Shown here piece after piece: positions 34,958 to 43,649 of a stretch of DNA of 64,000 nt. Every line of letters starts with the position of its first letter. The first letter of the stretch is position 1. A program made the position numbers and the translations under genes. Under the pieces are notes generated by a model. It saw only the letters and a program-made list of their open reading frames with translations. It was not told the DNA's origin and ran no database searches. Source of the DNA: an uncultured Poribacteria bacterium (GTDB lineage: Bacteria > Poribacteria > WGA-4E > WGA-3G); contig OX638316.1 of assembly GCA_951812525.1 (NCBI GenBank), positions 1,642,630 to 1,706,629 on the forward strand. Direction: 5' to 3'.

Positions 34958-36385
34958 TCAAATATCCGATCTGAAGAATTTCAGAAATGCGACAGTCATC
35001 AATGCACCTGCGAAGAAGCAGAGGAATAATAAATCTATAGCGGCGTGTTGAAGTGTCTCTGCCAAGGTCAATTTCACGAGCGGCGGTGGTGGCATCGGTG
35101 ACGAGATCCCTTCTTTTTCCGTCACACCACCTTCTGACATTTTGCTGAACATTTCGGCATCGAGGGTATCATAGTAGCGATTTCCTGTTTGAAAGTAGGT
35201 ATTTCTTATTACCTGTCCGGTTTGTGTGGCATCCGTTGCGAGCGAAATGAAAGAAGCTGTAGGCGTGATTCGGGATAGGTTTATGCCGATCTTATCTTGG
35301 TGCCTTCTTTTTTGTTGATAACGCCCATCAAGCTGCTCAGCAAGGTCGCGGTATTTAAGACGAGCTGCCTCTTCGAGGGGTGCCATCTTCTCATTTATTT
35401 TCTCCATGAAATCTGGACCGACTCCAACCATACTGACACCGGACATTATATTCATGTCTTGTATCAATTCAGAACTGATTTTGTTCCTTTCCGCTTCGAG
35501 GGATGCACGCGATTCTGCGCGCTGCGCTGCTTTTTCTCTGTAGACACTCTCCGCTGTTGGCGCAGGTGCGACGACTTGTGCTGTAAGAAATCCGACGCGG
35601 GGTAGTATCAGGACAGCGAAGACCCAGACGGTGAATGCGACGATGAGAGCGGTCTTGGAGCTGTCGAAATAGATCGAGATCACTGCCCCGACTGCAAAGA
35701 AGACACCGATATAGAGAAGCGAGACGCAGATGAGCCAGAGGAGGCGCGGAAAGATGTCGGTTTCCCCCAACGGGAATCCTTGAAAGACCAGCAGGAGTAA
35801 GCCGATGAGGAGCGAGACTAAGAAAGGGATGATGAAAATGAGGTATCCGCCGATGAGTTTGCTCCACAAAAAGATATCGCGTGGCAAGGCATTGGCGAGA
35901 GTTACCCGAACTGTGCCTGCCTCTTTTTCTCCGGCAACGGCATCGAAGGTAAACAGGAGTGCAAGGAGACTGAAGACGGTGCTGACGACGAACACAAAGT
36001 CGAGATGTCCAAAAAGAAAGGCTATTGGTGCGGTAGAGAGTGCCGCCTCACCCCGCTGTATGCCATTGCGTGTCATGCCGAGATAACTGGGGAGAGCCGA
36101 TTCTAAACCCGTTCCAAACACACTTAAAGGGGTCGGCTTAAGTATGAGTTTGGAAACCGCAAGATTTGGATCTGTTATCTGTCTACGTGTCCACGGTTGC
36201 TCCGCTGGATCCTTATTGTTTTCCTTTTTAACGACTTCTTGATAGTCAATTTGGCGTTGGAGATAACGATGGTAATTAATATGAAAGTTCAGCGGGATGA
36301 GTAACGCACACATCACAAGCAGTGCGATAAAACGGACACTGAGAATATGATGCATCATCTCTTTCTGAATTAAGGTTATTAACAT
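34958..36385 (-). CDS. ABC-2 type transport permease with a large extracytoplasmic loop
   Basis: A 475-residue inner-membrane protein. An N-terminal helix (SVRFIALLVMCALLIPLNFH) is followed by a ~110-residue loop, then four to five helices with the typical ABC-2 sequence FDAVAGEKEAGTVRVTLANA, a second long hydrophilic segment with coiled-coil-like composition (SRASLEAERNKISSELIQD), and a last helix at the C-terminus. It matches ABC-2 permeases of the DUF3526 kind. No ATPase gene is adjacent, which is unusual; the partner must be elsewhere. It could move a substrate or act in gliding/secretion-like export. The sigma-propeller gene follows downstream. Confidence 0.82.
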   Translation of the reverse strand: MLITLIQKEMMHHILSVRFIALLVMCALLIPLNFHINYHRYLQRQIDYQEVVKKENNKDPAEQPWTRRQITDPNLAVSKLILKPTPLSVFGTGLESALPSYLGMTRNGIQRGEAALSTAPIAFLFGHLDFVFVVSTVFSLLALLFTFDAVAGEKEAGTVRVTLANALPRDIFLWSKLIGGYLIFIIPFLVSLLIGLLLLVFQGFPLGETDIFPRLLWLICVSLLYIGVFFAVGAVISIYFDSSKTALIVAFTVWVFAVLILPRVGFLTAQVVAPAPTAESVYREKAAQRAESRASLEAERNKISSELIQDMNIMSGVSMVGVGPDFMEKINEKMAPLEEAARLKYRDLAEQLDGRYQQKRRHQDKIGINLSRITPTASFISLATDATQTGQVIRNTYFQTGNRYYDTLDAEMFSKMSEGGVTEKEGISSPMPPPPLVKLTLAETLQHAAIDLLFLCFFAGALMTVAFLKFFRSDI

Positions 36386-36884
36386 TTAAATGCCTCCACT
36401 CCGATTAGGAGCATCGTAAAATTCTATAAAAAGTGGATGTATTAGGTGTGGAAGTTACAAAGAGTGCCAACTTTAGTGCGATTCGCGCTTCAATGACAGA
36501 TCACCGGTGCTGAAAGGATGCGTAATAGATGCGGTCAATTTCTATCCTGCTCAACAAAGTGTGTTGATTATGTTTTTTGTTGCAAATCGTGGCACAAGAT
36601 TTAAAACCAAACCCACTTAAAATGCACATCGGTCGTTAAAGACGCGCTTTTGGGAGGTATGCTTGCATAAAATGAAAAAATTGTGTTTTTTCCGGTTATT
36701 CAATAAGATTGATGTTCGTAGGTCTCTTAGAGTTATTTATCACTGATGGTGGGTCATTAAATAGAGAACTACACAGAGGTGCTACCTAATGTCCGATCAA
36801 CGCAGGTGATTTTGCTTATCTTTTGTATCAGTAGAAAGTATTTAAGGTTTTCGGTTCTATTGAAAAGAAATCAAGGAATATACA
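36386..36884. other. AT-rich intergenic gap
   Basis: About 500 bp, A/T-rich, upstream of two diverging units (permease on minus, chimeric pseudogene on plus). A TGCAAC on the minus strand at ~36580 resembles the site before other genes of the block. No ORF or strong promoter is seen. Confidence 0.4.
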
Positions 36885-38337
36885 ATGATATATATCCATT
36901 ATAGCACTGCTTTATTTCCTTTAACCTTAGAATCCTTACATGGATTCCCTGGCTTTCCAGCAGGTAGAACCGGGTTAGGTCTCGCCAATTATACGGTAAG
37001 ATTCGATAATTTCAAGATCACAGGTCCCGATATTCCACATAGGGGTGGATTATCAGTAACACTCCAAGGAAAACTCACAACAACATGGGGGAACTTGAAT
37101 CAAGATCAAGACTCTTTCTGGCATCCAACCGAACTCTCTACCTGATTGCAAAAACAGGGCTTTATCAACTCTCAGAACAGGCAGACACGTGGACACTTAC
37201 CTATCCGAGCGATTCAAATCAGGAATTAGCACCAGTTATGGCAGAGCGTAGCAATACCCTCTACCTTCTCACGTCCGATGAACTCTTAGCCTCAACCGAT
37301 CGTGGTAGCACATGGGATACCCTCGACGATCGACCTAACGGACGCGCCATCGCCCTGATTATCAGAGAGGCACCTGAAAAACCCAACTCACAGAATGAGG
37401 ATATGACGATGTGCCTCATTCTCCAGACATTGGAAAAACGTTAACATGACTGCCGGTGATAAACTTTTGAATCCAAGACTTCAAACAAACGGCGATACCC
37501 TCTATGTAAGTAACATTGCGATGAACCGTGTAAATAACATTGCAACGAATCAGACGCAACTCTTTCATGTCCCTGTCGGGCACAATGCCTTGGCACTTGT
37601 TCAAGGAGTTCCTGATTTCGATGAAGACTACCTATACACTGAATGGAAGAAAAAACTCAGGGAGGCGAGAGACAAACGTTAATGTACCTGAAACCGAGCA
37701 GTGCTGGCGGGAGAGTTTACCACTTATCGCTAAAGAGGACGTGACGAACGGAGGGTTTACCCTCGACGGAGAAACCGTCTTTATGGAACACCGGCGGAAA
37801 CTTTACAGATGGCGACCCGGCGAAACGGCGTGGCATTACACAGGCTTGGAAGATCAAGGGGCACTCTCGTCTATTGACGCAAAAGGCTTCACCCTCGCCG
37901 TTTCACAGAACGTCGTCTATGCCGGTAAGCGCGATGGCGAACTCTTTCGATCCCTTGACAGTGGCGACACTTGGAACGATGTCACCGAAAACCTCGCTTT
38001 TTCGTTTGAATACTTCAAAGAGATACTATTTGCCGATTCAACCGTCTACATCTCAACGGATGCTGGCGTTATGAATTTGCACGACGGCGAAAACTGGCAC
38101 GCAATCACCGATGCTGATGACAACAGAATTGTCATGGACAGAATTACGACCGACGGTACAACGTCTTACGGCTTGTCTGCTAACGGTGTTAATCAAATAG
38201 ATTATCGGACAAACACTTGGAAACCTATTTCTCCAAGTGTGCCATACCGAGCAACATCTCTCGCCGTTGATGGCAATATGTTCTACATCGGCACAGCACA
38301 CAACGGCGTATTTAGATTTCAGCATGGGAAGCACTAA
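36885..38337 (+). pseudogene. Chimeric remnant: DUF1080-like tail joined to a sigma-type propeller
   Basis: The first frame (36885-37100) gives the end of a DUF1080-like protein (TGLGLANYTVRFDNFKITG) and the shared tail SVTLQGKLTTTWGNLN, without a stop. From 37085 another frame encodes propeller sequence (LFLASNRTLYLIAKTGLYQL), then 37446-37682 a third frame and 37540-38337 a fourth segment whose end (YAGKRDGELFRSLDSGDTW, GNMFYIGTAHNGVFRF) matches the C-termini of the two sigma-propeller proteins. Compared with those, sigma domains, membrane helix and middle blades are absent and at least two frameshifts are present. The recombination point falls inside the tail sequence. Confidence 0.8.
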
Positions 38338-38461
38338 AACAGGGTCGCTAAAGAAAATTCTGGAAAATGGAGAATTCCGGAATTGGAGAAGTTTGATACT
38401 CGGTAAAAAGGTAAAACAGGAAAGACAATACAGCTCGCACTTGACCAAGCGCAAGTTAACA

Positions 38462-38662
38462 TCAGTCGCCGCGATTCAGCTCCGGTATCACAGACGGCGA
38501 TGTCCCTTGCAACGGATACGGTGCATCGGCGTGTTCCTGCGGATGACGCGCTTCATGCTCACACAGCGGACAATACCGTGTGCCAACGCTGCCGAGATCA
38601 CTCACACCCTGAAAAAATACCTCTCCATGTTTTGGACACTTAATTTTCACTGCATCACGCAT
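38462..38662 (-). CDS. Small zinc-ribbon-like protein
   Basis: A 66-residue protein. Cys pairs in KCPKHGEVF and YCPLCEHEARH suggest a single zinc ribbon similar to those in phage and recombination proteins (CPKHGEF...CPxC). I chose the ATG at 38662 with AGGAG about 10 nt upstream; a start at 38734 is possible. It lies behind the PhyH-Nudix gene (about 120 bp) on the same strand and may be the last gene of that operon. Function unknown. Confidence 0.5.
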   Translation of the reverse strand: MRDAVKIKCPKHGEVFFQGVSDLGSVGTRYCPLCEHEARHPQEHADAPYPLQGTSPSVIPELNRGD

Positions 38663-38785
38663 TTCGGTTTTCAACTCCTGTTCTGTGTGGATAGGGGGAC
38701 CTAACACTACCCTACAGCGCGCATCGAAGTTCACACCGCTTACTGGGGACGGAAAAGAACATCTACTGGATTGGGGTGATAAAAT

Positions 38786-39994
38786 TTACTCATACTGGTG
38801 GCGGCTCTGACGGCACGCCTTACCCTTACCCCGAATAATATCGTCTCGCTGCCATGTCTCAACAGCACGACAGATAGTGTCACTCTCACCGAGACGCTGT
38901 TTCAACTCAGATTTCGTGAACCACTCACAGCCACCATTGGCGAGTGCATCAGTGTCCAGATTTTCATCAGAAAAACCGTAGACACGGCAGATACCCTCAT
39001 CTTCTTCAATATCTTCTATGTAAGACATCCAAGGGATTTCTAAACCGAGTTGTGTTTGGGTGATTTCTTGCAGTGAACCAATGCGTGCGCCGACATCCCA
39101 ACCGACTCCTTTCTCCTCTTCCCAACCCTCGCCACCCGGCAGTTCCCAGTGATGCCTTTCCGCATCACGGCGGAGCAAGAATTTCGATGCCGCGCTTGAC
39201 GCATCCTCGATAAGCAGGCGCGTCGTCGTAATCGGTTTATCAAAACAGGTGGGAATGAGACGTTTGCTATCATCGCTTAATGCGTCCAAAGCGGCTGGAT
39301 TGTAAGGATAATATCCCGCTGCAGGCGGTGCGTCTACTGCACAATATTTATTGAAAATCCCGCACCGGTCTTCAGTCGTAGTGCCAGAAGGGGCTTCGTG
39401 CCAGACGTGCTCGTTGACGACGAGTAAGTCACCCGCCTTGAGCTCCGGGTCGATGAAGGGCGGTAGTTCTTCTGGATTAGGACGAGTGAGATCCAAAATG
39501 TGTGCGTCCGGATCAATGACTTCCGTCAATTTGTGTGATTTGGGAGACACGAGAAACGGACCGTACGACGTATCGAAATCCGTCAACGGAATGATGGCGA
39601 ATACCCAATTCAGAGATGAGCCGACAGGTCGCCAACGTTTATAGTCGCAATGTGCCCTGCCACCTTTATCCCCAGGGGTCCGCAAATACGCAACGTATGC
39701 AGTAAGATGCGCCGGTTGACCGAGTGCCGACTCTACAGCATTGATAACTGTCGGGTGTTCGGCAATCTCAGTGAGGCCGGGATCAGCGATCCGGTTACCA
39801 CTAACTGTGTATTTCGCCGGTTCAGGATATTTAAGCGAGGCTGGATACGCATCGCGTTTCACCTCGTGTTGCACGGTGCGGCGAAGTTCATCCGCTTCCT
39901 TAGCAGATAAGACATTGCGCACGATTAGATAGCCGTCCTCATGGAAATCGGCTATCTGCTGTTTACTAAGAGATGCAGTTACCGTCATACTCAT
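38786..39994 (-). CDS. PhyH-family dioxygenase fused to a Nudix-like domain
   Basis: A 402-residue two-domain protein. Residues ~8-220 are a PhyH-type Fe(II)/2-oxoglutarate oxygenase: AHCDYKRW carries the His-x-Asp pair (His115, Asp117), the distal His lies in NEHVWHEAPSG and an Arg follows (EDRCGIF). Residues ~256-380 look like a Nudix fold: SKFLLRRDAERHHWELPGGE, then a degenerate Nudix box with the REUXEE core reading QEITQTQLGLE, and CEWFTKSEL near the end. The catalytic Glu pair of the Nudix box is not conserved, so this domain may bind rather than hydrolyse a nucleotide. The start ATG at 39994 overlaps the stop of the GNAT gene (ATGA) with GGAGGAA upstream, so the genes are translationally coupled. 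Confidence 0.85.
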   Translation of the reverse strand: MSMTVTASLSKQQIADFHEDGYLIVRNVLSAKEADELRRTVQHEVKRDAYPASLKYPEPAKYTVSGNRIADPGLTEIAEHPTVINAVESALGQPAHLTAYVAYLRTPGDKGGRAHCDYKRWRPVGSSLNWVFAIIPLTDFDTSYGPFLVSPKSHKLTEVIDPDAHILDLTRPNPEELPPFIDPELKAGDLLVVNEHVWHEAPSGTTTEDRCGIFNKYCAVDAPPAAGYYPYNPAALDALSDDSKRLIPTCFDKPITTTRLLIEDASSAASKFLLRRDAERHHWELPGGEGWEEEKGVGWDVGARIGSLQEITQTQLGLEIPWMSYIEDIEEDEGICRVYGFSDENLDTDALANGGCEWFTKSELKQRLGESDTICRAVETWQRDDIIRGKGKACRQSRHQYE

Positions 39995-40533
39995 GATACC
40001 AATTCCTCCAAGGTAGGGTGTTCCAAAATGGATGCGATTTCCGCCCAAGCCTCTCGGCTATTTTCACGCGAATGGTCTGGAATAAACCCGAAATCGAGAT
40101 AGAGTTTGACTGCAGGAATTCGTCCTGTTGATGTGTCGAGAAAACAACGTTCGTGGGACTGTTTTAGGCGTTCCATCGCCACGGACATCATCGGCTTGGA
40201 AAGCCCATGTCCCTGATAATCACGGTGGATGGCAACCCAGTGAATCTGTCCCCATCCATCGTCTTGCCACCATGCTGTGATTGTCCCGATTTCTTCGCCT
40301 GTGTCTGTAGTTAGGTAAAAACTTCGATCCTCCATCGCCAAGAGATCGCGACTGAATTCACGCATAAAAAGTCCATCATCAATGTCGATATACGGTTCCG
40401 CTGCTTTCTGAATCCGCGTCCAGATATGCCCTTCGTTCCGGCGATAATTCCGGATTGCAAATCCCTCTGGAATAGGGAAGTGTGGGATATTTTCCATGTT
40501 CTCGCGAATCATTCTGACACTATAATTTTTCAT
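39991..40533 (-). CDS. GNAT family N-acetyltransferase
   Basis: A 180-residue acetyltransferase of the GNAT fold. The acetyl-CoA binding motif A is VAIHRDYQGHGLSKPMM (Q-x-x-G-x-G/A type), preceded by strand GQIHWVAI; the C-terminal KLYLDFGFIPDHSR is motif B. Substrate unknown. The stop overlaps the start of the PhyH-Nudix gene by four bases (ATGA). Confidence 0.88.
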   Translation of the reverse strand: MKNYSVRMIRENMENIPHFPIPEGFAIRNYRRNEGHIWTRIQKAAEPYIDIDDGLFMREFSRDLLAMEDRSFYLTTDTGEEIGTITAWWQDDGWGQIHWVAIHRDYQGHGLSKPMMSVAMERLKQSHERCFLDTSTGRIPAVKLYLDFGFIPDHSRENSREAWAEIASILEHPTLEELVS

Positions 40534-40666
40534 CGATGGGTATGAGACGTGGAAGATAAAGTTTTAAAAACCTGATTTCATTTCGCATAATATAGCACAT
40601 ACTGTAGAAAAATGGCAAGGATATTTGGGAGCAGCGTCGTTTAGTTTTTCTGTCTCAACAGCGAAT

Positions 40667-40695
40667 TTGACTCGATTTCTGTAGTTTGCTATACT
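40667..40695 (+). promoter_or_regulatory. Sigma-70 promoter with extended -10
   Basis: TTGACT (40667-40672), 17 nt, TATACT (40690-40695) with TGC before it. It sits about 45 bp upstream of the amidohydrolase ATG at 40740. Confidence 0.75.
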
Positions 40696-40739
40696 GCAAG
40701 ACAGGTACGTATCTAACTGGTAGGCGATGAGGAGAATAG

Positions 40740-41579
40740 ATGTTAAAAATCATTGATACACACCAACATCTCTGGGATACCGCAAACTTGGAATATCCGT
40801 GGTTGGAAGGGTTTGATCTGTTAGGTAAGCGGTACACGGCACAAGACTATCGGGAGGCGATTGGCGACCTTAACGTCGTTAAATCCGTTCATGTTGAAGG
40901 AGATCCAGCCGAAGCAGATGCCGTCAAGGAGGTCGAGTGGCTAACACAAATCTCGGAAGCAGATGGCATGATAGGGTCAATAGCAGCGGCTGCACCTCTT
41001 GAGAAACCAAATGCCGAGGTGATCCTTGAGCAGCTCGCTGAATTTCCGCTTGTTGTCGGGGTTCGTCGGATGGCGTGGCATCATCCCGACCCGCAGTTCT
41101 ATGCGACTCCTGAACTGATTAACGGCGTGAAATTACTGGCGAAGTTCAACTTCTCTTTTGAACTCTGTGCGAATCATGCGCAGCTTCCGGCGGCGATCAC
41201 GTTGGTGAAAGCGACACCGAATCTGCGACATGCCGTCAATCACTGTGGCGGACCCGATATAAAAGGCGGGCAATTTGAGCCCTGGGCAACCCATATCCGA
41301 GAACTCGCCTCGTTTGAGAACGTACACTGCAAGGTATCGGGGATTGTGACAACGGCGAGCGAAAACTGGACGCGTGAGGAGTTGAAGCCATACATCCAGC
41401 ATCTCGTGGAGACGTTCGGTTATGAGCGGTTGATGTTTGGAAGTGACTGGCCCGTCTGTACTTTAGCATCTACCTATCAGGACTGGGTAGAGGCACTCTT
41501 ATGGGCTGTTAATGATGCTTCGGATGCCGAAAAGAGCCGGCTTTTCTATGAAAATGCTTCGGAATTCTATTCGATTTAA
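40740..41579 (+). CDS. Amidohydrolase, L-fuconolactonase-like
   Basis: A 279-residue TIM-barrel metallohydrolase of the amidohydrolase 2 family. The metal-binding IDTHQHLWD opens the protein; later NHCGGPDI and the terminal FGSDWPVCT (catalytic Asp) complete the usual set. COG3618 members hydrolyse L-fucono-1,5-lactone, and related ones act on other sugar lactones or aromatic lactones; the exact substrate is not clear. GAGGAG is 6-7 nt upstream of the ATG. It is monocistronic, with its own promoter at 40667-40695. Confidence 0.92.
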   Translation: MLKIIDTHQHLWDTANLEYPWLEGFDLLGKRYTAQDYREAIGDLNVVKSVHVEGDPAEADAVKEVEWLTQISEADGMIGSIAAAAPLEKPNAEVILEQLAEFPLVVGVRRMAWHHPDPQFYATPELINGVKLLAKFNFSFELCANHAQLPAAITLVKATPNLRHAVNHCGGPDIKGGQFEPWATHIRELASFENVHCKVSGIVTTASENWTREELKPYIQHLVETFGYERLMFGSDWPVCTLASTYQDWVEALLWAVNDASDAEKSRLFYENASEFYSI

Positions 41580-41614
41580 GCCGTATGTGTTCACTTTGTC
41601 CTGCTATGCGAAAT

Positions 41615-41643
41615 TTGACTTTTCAACGTATATATGCTATAAT
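41615..41643 (+). promoter_or_regulatory. Sigma-70 promoter for the cysteine cluster
   Basis: TTGACT (41615-41620), 17 nt, TATAAT (41638-41643), with TGC before the -10. About 60 bp upstream of the cysteine synthase ATG. Confidence 0.8.
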
Positions 41644-41706
41644 TAAGCGTGCTGAGCAACGATATATTTGCCATAGCGGTGAGCACCCGCTGCTTGTAAC
41701 GAACAG

Positions 41707-42657
41707 ATGAGAATCGCCAAAAATATAACAGACCTCATCGGAAATACGCCAATGGTTCGTCTGAACGGCTTGCCCGGTGAGGACGATGCGACTATCTGCG
41801 CGAAATTAGAGGCTTATAACCCCGGCGGTAGCATAAAAGACCGCATTAGTTATGCGATGATAGTTGATGCTGAAGAGCGAGGTATCCTCAGAAAAGGGGA
41901 TACAATCGTTGAACCTACAGCTGGGAACACCGGTTTAGGGCTTTCGATTGTCGGAATCGCGCGGGGCTATCCTGTGGTTTTGACGATGCCTGAAAATGTG
42001 AGCCGTGAGAAATATGAACTCCTCTCTGCGTTTGGTGCGAGAATTGTCCTAACACCCGAACACGGTGGCATGGCAAGTGCGATCTGGGAAGCCGAAGAGA
42101 TTGTCAGGCAGCATCCGAGACACTATATGCCGAACCAGTTCACGAATCCTGCAAATCCGGAGATTCACCGCCGAACTACCGCTGTTGAAATTCTTAAGGC
42201 GGTCGGTAGTGACATCGATTTTTTTGTTACAGGCGTAGGAACAGGCGGCACATTGACAGGCGTTGGAGAAGTTCTGAAAACCGAGTGTCCCAATGTGAAA
42301 GTGATTGCGGTGGAACCGAAAGTTTCGGCTGTGCTTTCCGGCGGTCCCCCCGGACCGACACGGATTGATGGACTCGGTGCCGGGATGGTTCCTGAAGTCC
42401 TGAACGTAGAAGTTATCGATGAAGTGATCGCAGTTCCTGAAGAGGTAGCTTACCAGACAATGAAATCAATTTCAACAGCTGAAGGGTTGTTGGTGGGAAT
42501 GTCGTCTGGTGCGAATGTTTACGCAGCATTACAAGTCGCCAAGGCGCAAGGACCGGATAAAACCGTTGTAACAATTCTCCCGGACACCGGCGAACGTTAT
42601 TTCAGTTTGAGTCGTTATTTTGAAGTCGAATCAGACATTGTGGAGATGCTCCCATAG
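41707..42657 (+). CDS. cysK: Cysteine synthase family protein
   Basis: A 316-residue PLP-dependent enzyme (fold type II). The PLP lysine is in NPGGSIKDR (Lys44), the substrate loop is PTAGNTG, and the phosphate-binding loop is GVGTGGTLTG. It makes cysteine from an activated serine and a sulfide donor. The sequence alone cannot tell the O-acetylserine/sulfide type (CysK) from the O-phosphoserine/CysO-thiocarboxylate type (CysM of Mycobacterium). The downstream CysO-like carrier and JAMM protease make the second possibility attractive. It is the first gene of a four-gene sulfur cluster, all on the plus strand. Confidence 0.93.
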   Translation: MRIAKNITDLIGNTPMVRLNGLPGEDDATICAKLEAYNPGGSIKDRISYAMIVDAEERGILRKGDTIVEPTAGNTGLGLSIVGIARGYPVVLTMPENVSREKYELLSAFGARIVLTPEHGGMASAIWEAEEIVRQHPRHYMPNQFTNPANPEIHRRTTAVEILKAVGSDIDFFVTGVGTGGTLTGVGEVLKTECPNVKVIAVEPKVSAVLSGGPPGPTRIDGLGAGMVPEVLNVEVIDEVIAVPEEVAYQTMKSISTAEGLLVGMSSGANVYAALQVAKAQGPDKTVVTILPDTGERYFSLSRYFEVESDIVEMLP

Positions 42658-42750
42658 CGTTACCAACTGTGGGAAGACTATGCTCCATGCTTCGGCAATA
42701 ATACAAGGACAAATACTAACACGGTTTCTATGTTTTAAGAGGCATTAGCA

Positions 42751-43524
42751 ATGACCGCGAAGCCAATTAGCCAGAAATTGAACCAGTCAGTAGATAACGC
42801 GCTCTGCCAAGAGATTATATTAGCAGAGACACCACAAGAAATCCTTTTCTCTCTCTTTAAGCGATTCAAAGAACGTGCTGCAATTGTTACAAGTGGACAA
42901 CTTTCAGGTATGGTCTTGATTCACTTGGCTGCTGAGAACCAGCTGCCGTTCCGGGTCTGCACACTTGACACACTGCGACTCTTCCCGGAGACCTATGCCT
43001 TCTTTGAGAAGGTGGAATCGCGCTACGGCATTCAGATTGAGCAGATTCAACCCGATCCACAAGAAGTCCAGCAGATGGTCACAGAGCACGGCGAATATCT
43101 GTTTTTTGACAGTAAAGCGAAACAGGAATTTTGCTGTAACATTCGAAAAGTCCGCCCGATGCAACAGCTTCTGGAAACGTTGGATGTCTGGATAACAGGT
43201 TTACGCCGCGATCAGTCCGACGCAAGACAACAACTCCGTAAAGCAGAAATCATATCATCAACGACACATCCCGTTCTGAAGGTCAATCCGCTCTTTCAGT
43301 GGACAACTGATGAGGTGTGGCAGTTTGTCCGCGATAATGATATTCCGGTGAACCCGTTGCTTGAAGCCGATGCCGATGGACACTATTATGAATCGCTCGG
43401 TTGTATTGTTTGCACGACACCTATAAAACCCGGAGAACCGAAACGCGCCGGACGGTGGCGTTGGCAGAACGCAGCTCCTACAACAGAAAACGACAAAGAG
43501 TGTGGATTACACTACTCAATTTAA
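42751..43524 (+). CDS. cysH: APS/PAPS reductase, iron-sulfur type
   Basis: A 257-residue assimilatory sulfonucleotide reductase that forms sulfite from APS or PAPS. The adenylyl-binding core includes TSGQLSGMVLIHLA and FFDSKAKQEF. The four Fe-S cysteines are Cys128/129 (CC-N) and Cys218/221 (CIVCT), and the catalytic Cys is in the C-terminal ECGLHYSI (Cys251). With all four cluster cysteines it belongs to the [4Fe-4S] APS reductase group rather than the PAPS reductases of enterobacteria. It lies ~90 bp after the cysteine synthase gene and fits the cluster. Confidence 0.93.
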   Translation: MTAKPISQKLNQSVDNALCQEIILAETPQEILFSLFKRFKERAAIVTSGQLSGMVLIHLAAENQLPFRVCTLDTLRLFPETYAFFEKVESRYGIQIEQIQPDPQEVQQMVTEHGEYLFFDSKAKQEFCCNIRKVRPMQQLLETLDVWITGLRRDQSDARQQLRKAEIISSTTHPVLKVNPLFQWTTDEVWQFVRDNDIPVNPLLEADADGHYYESLGCIVCTTPIKPGEPKRAGRWRWQNAAPTTENDKECGLHYSI

Positions 43525-43551
43525 TGGAGGCTCGGTTAGGGTGCTGTCGGT

Positions 43552-43613
43552 GAGATTGTCAATCTCGTGTATGCCCTAATCCGTAAAGTAATGCGAATCT
43601 TAATATTCGCATT
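43552..43613. promoter_or_regulatory. Two hairpins in the leader of the CysO-like gene
   Basis: A 6-bp hairpin (GAGATT/AATCTC, 43552-43566) and a perfect 9-bp hairpin (AATGCGAAT/ATTCGCATT, 43590-43613) lie between cysH and the CysO-like gene. They could be a processing or attenuation element, or merely repeats. Confidence 0.4.
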
Positions 43614-43649
43614 AATACCGTTAATACAAAAAAGGAGAAAATTTATTCC

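Noticed and set aside
36590..36606. Sigma-54 promoter on the plus strand
   Set aside because: TGGCAC is present but the -12 GC is absent at the right spacing.
38237..38704. 155-codon plus-strand ORF
   Set aside because: Overlaps the propeller remnant and is antisense to the zinc-ribbon gene; composition is not protein-like.
41590..41706. SAM or other sulfur riboswitch before the cysteine cluster
   Set aside because: The leader is only about 55 nt and shows no recognisable aptamer; only a promoter is visible.
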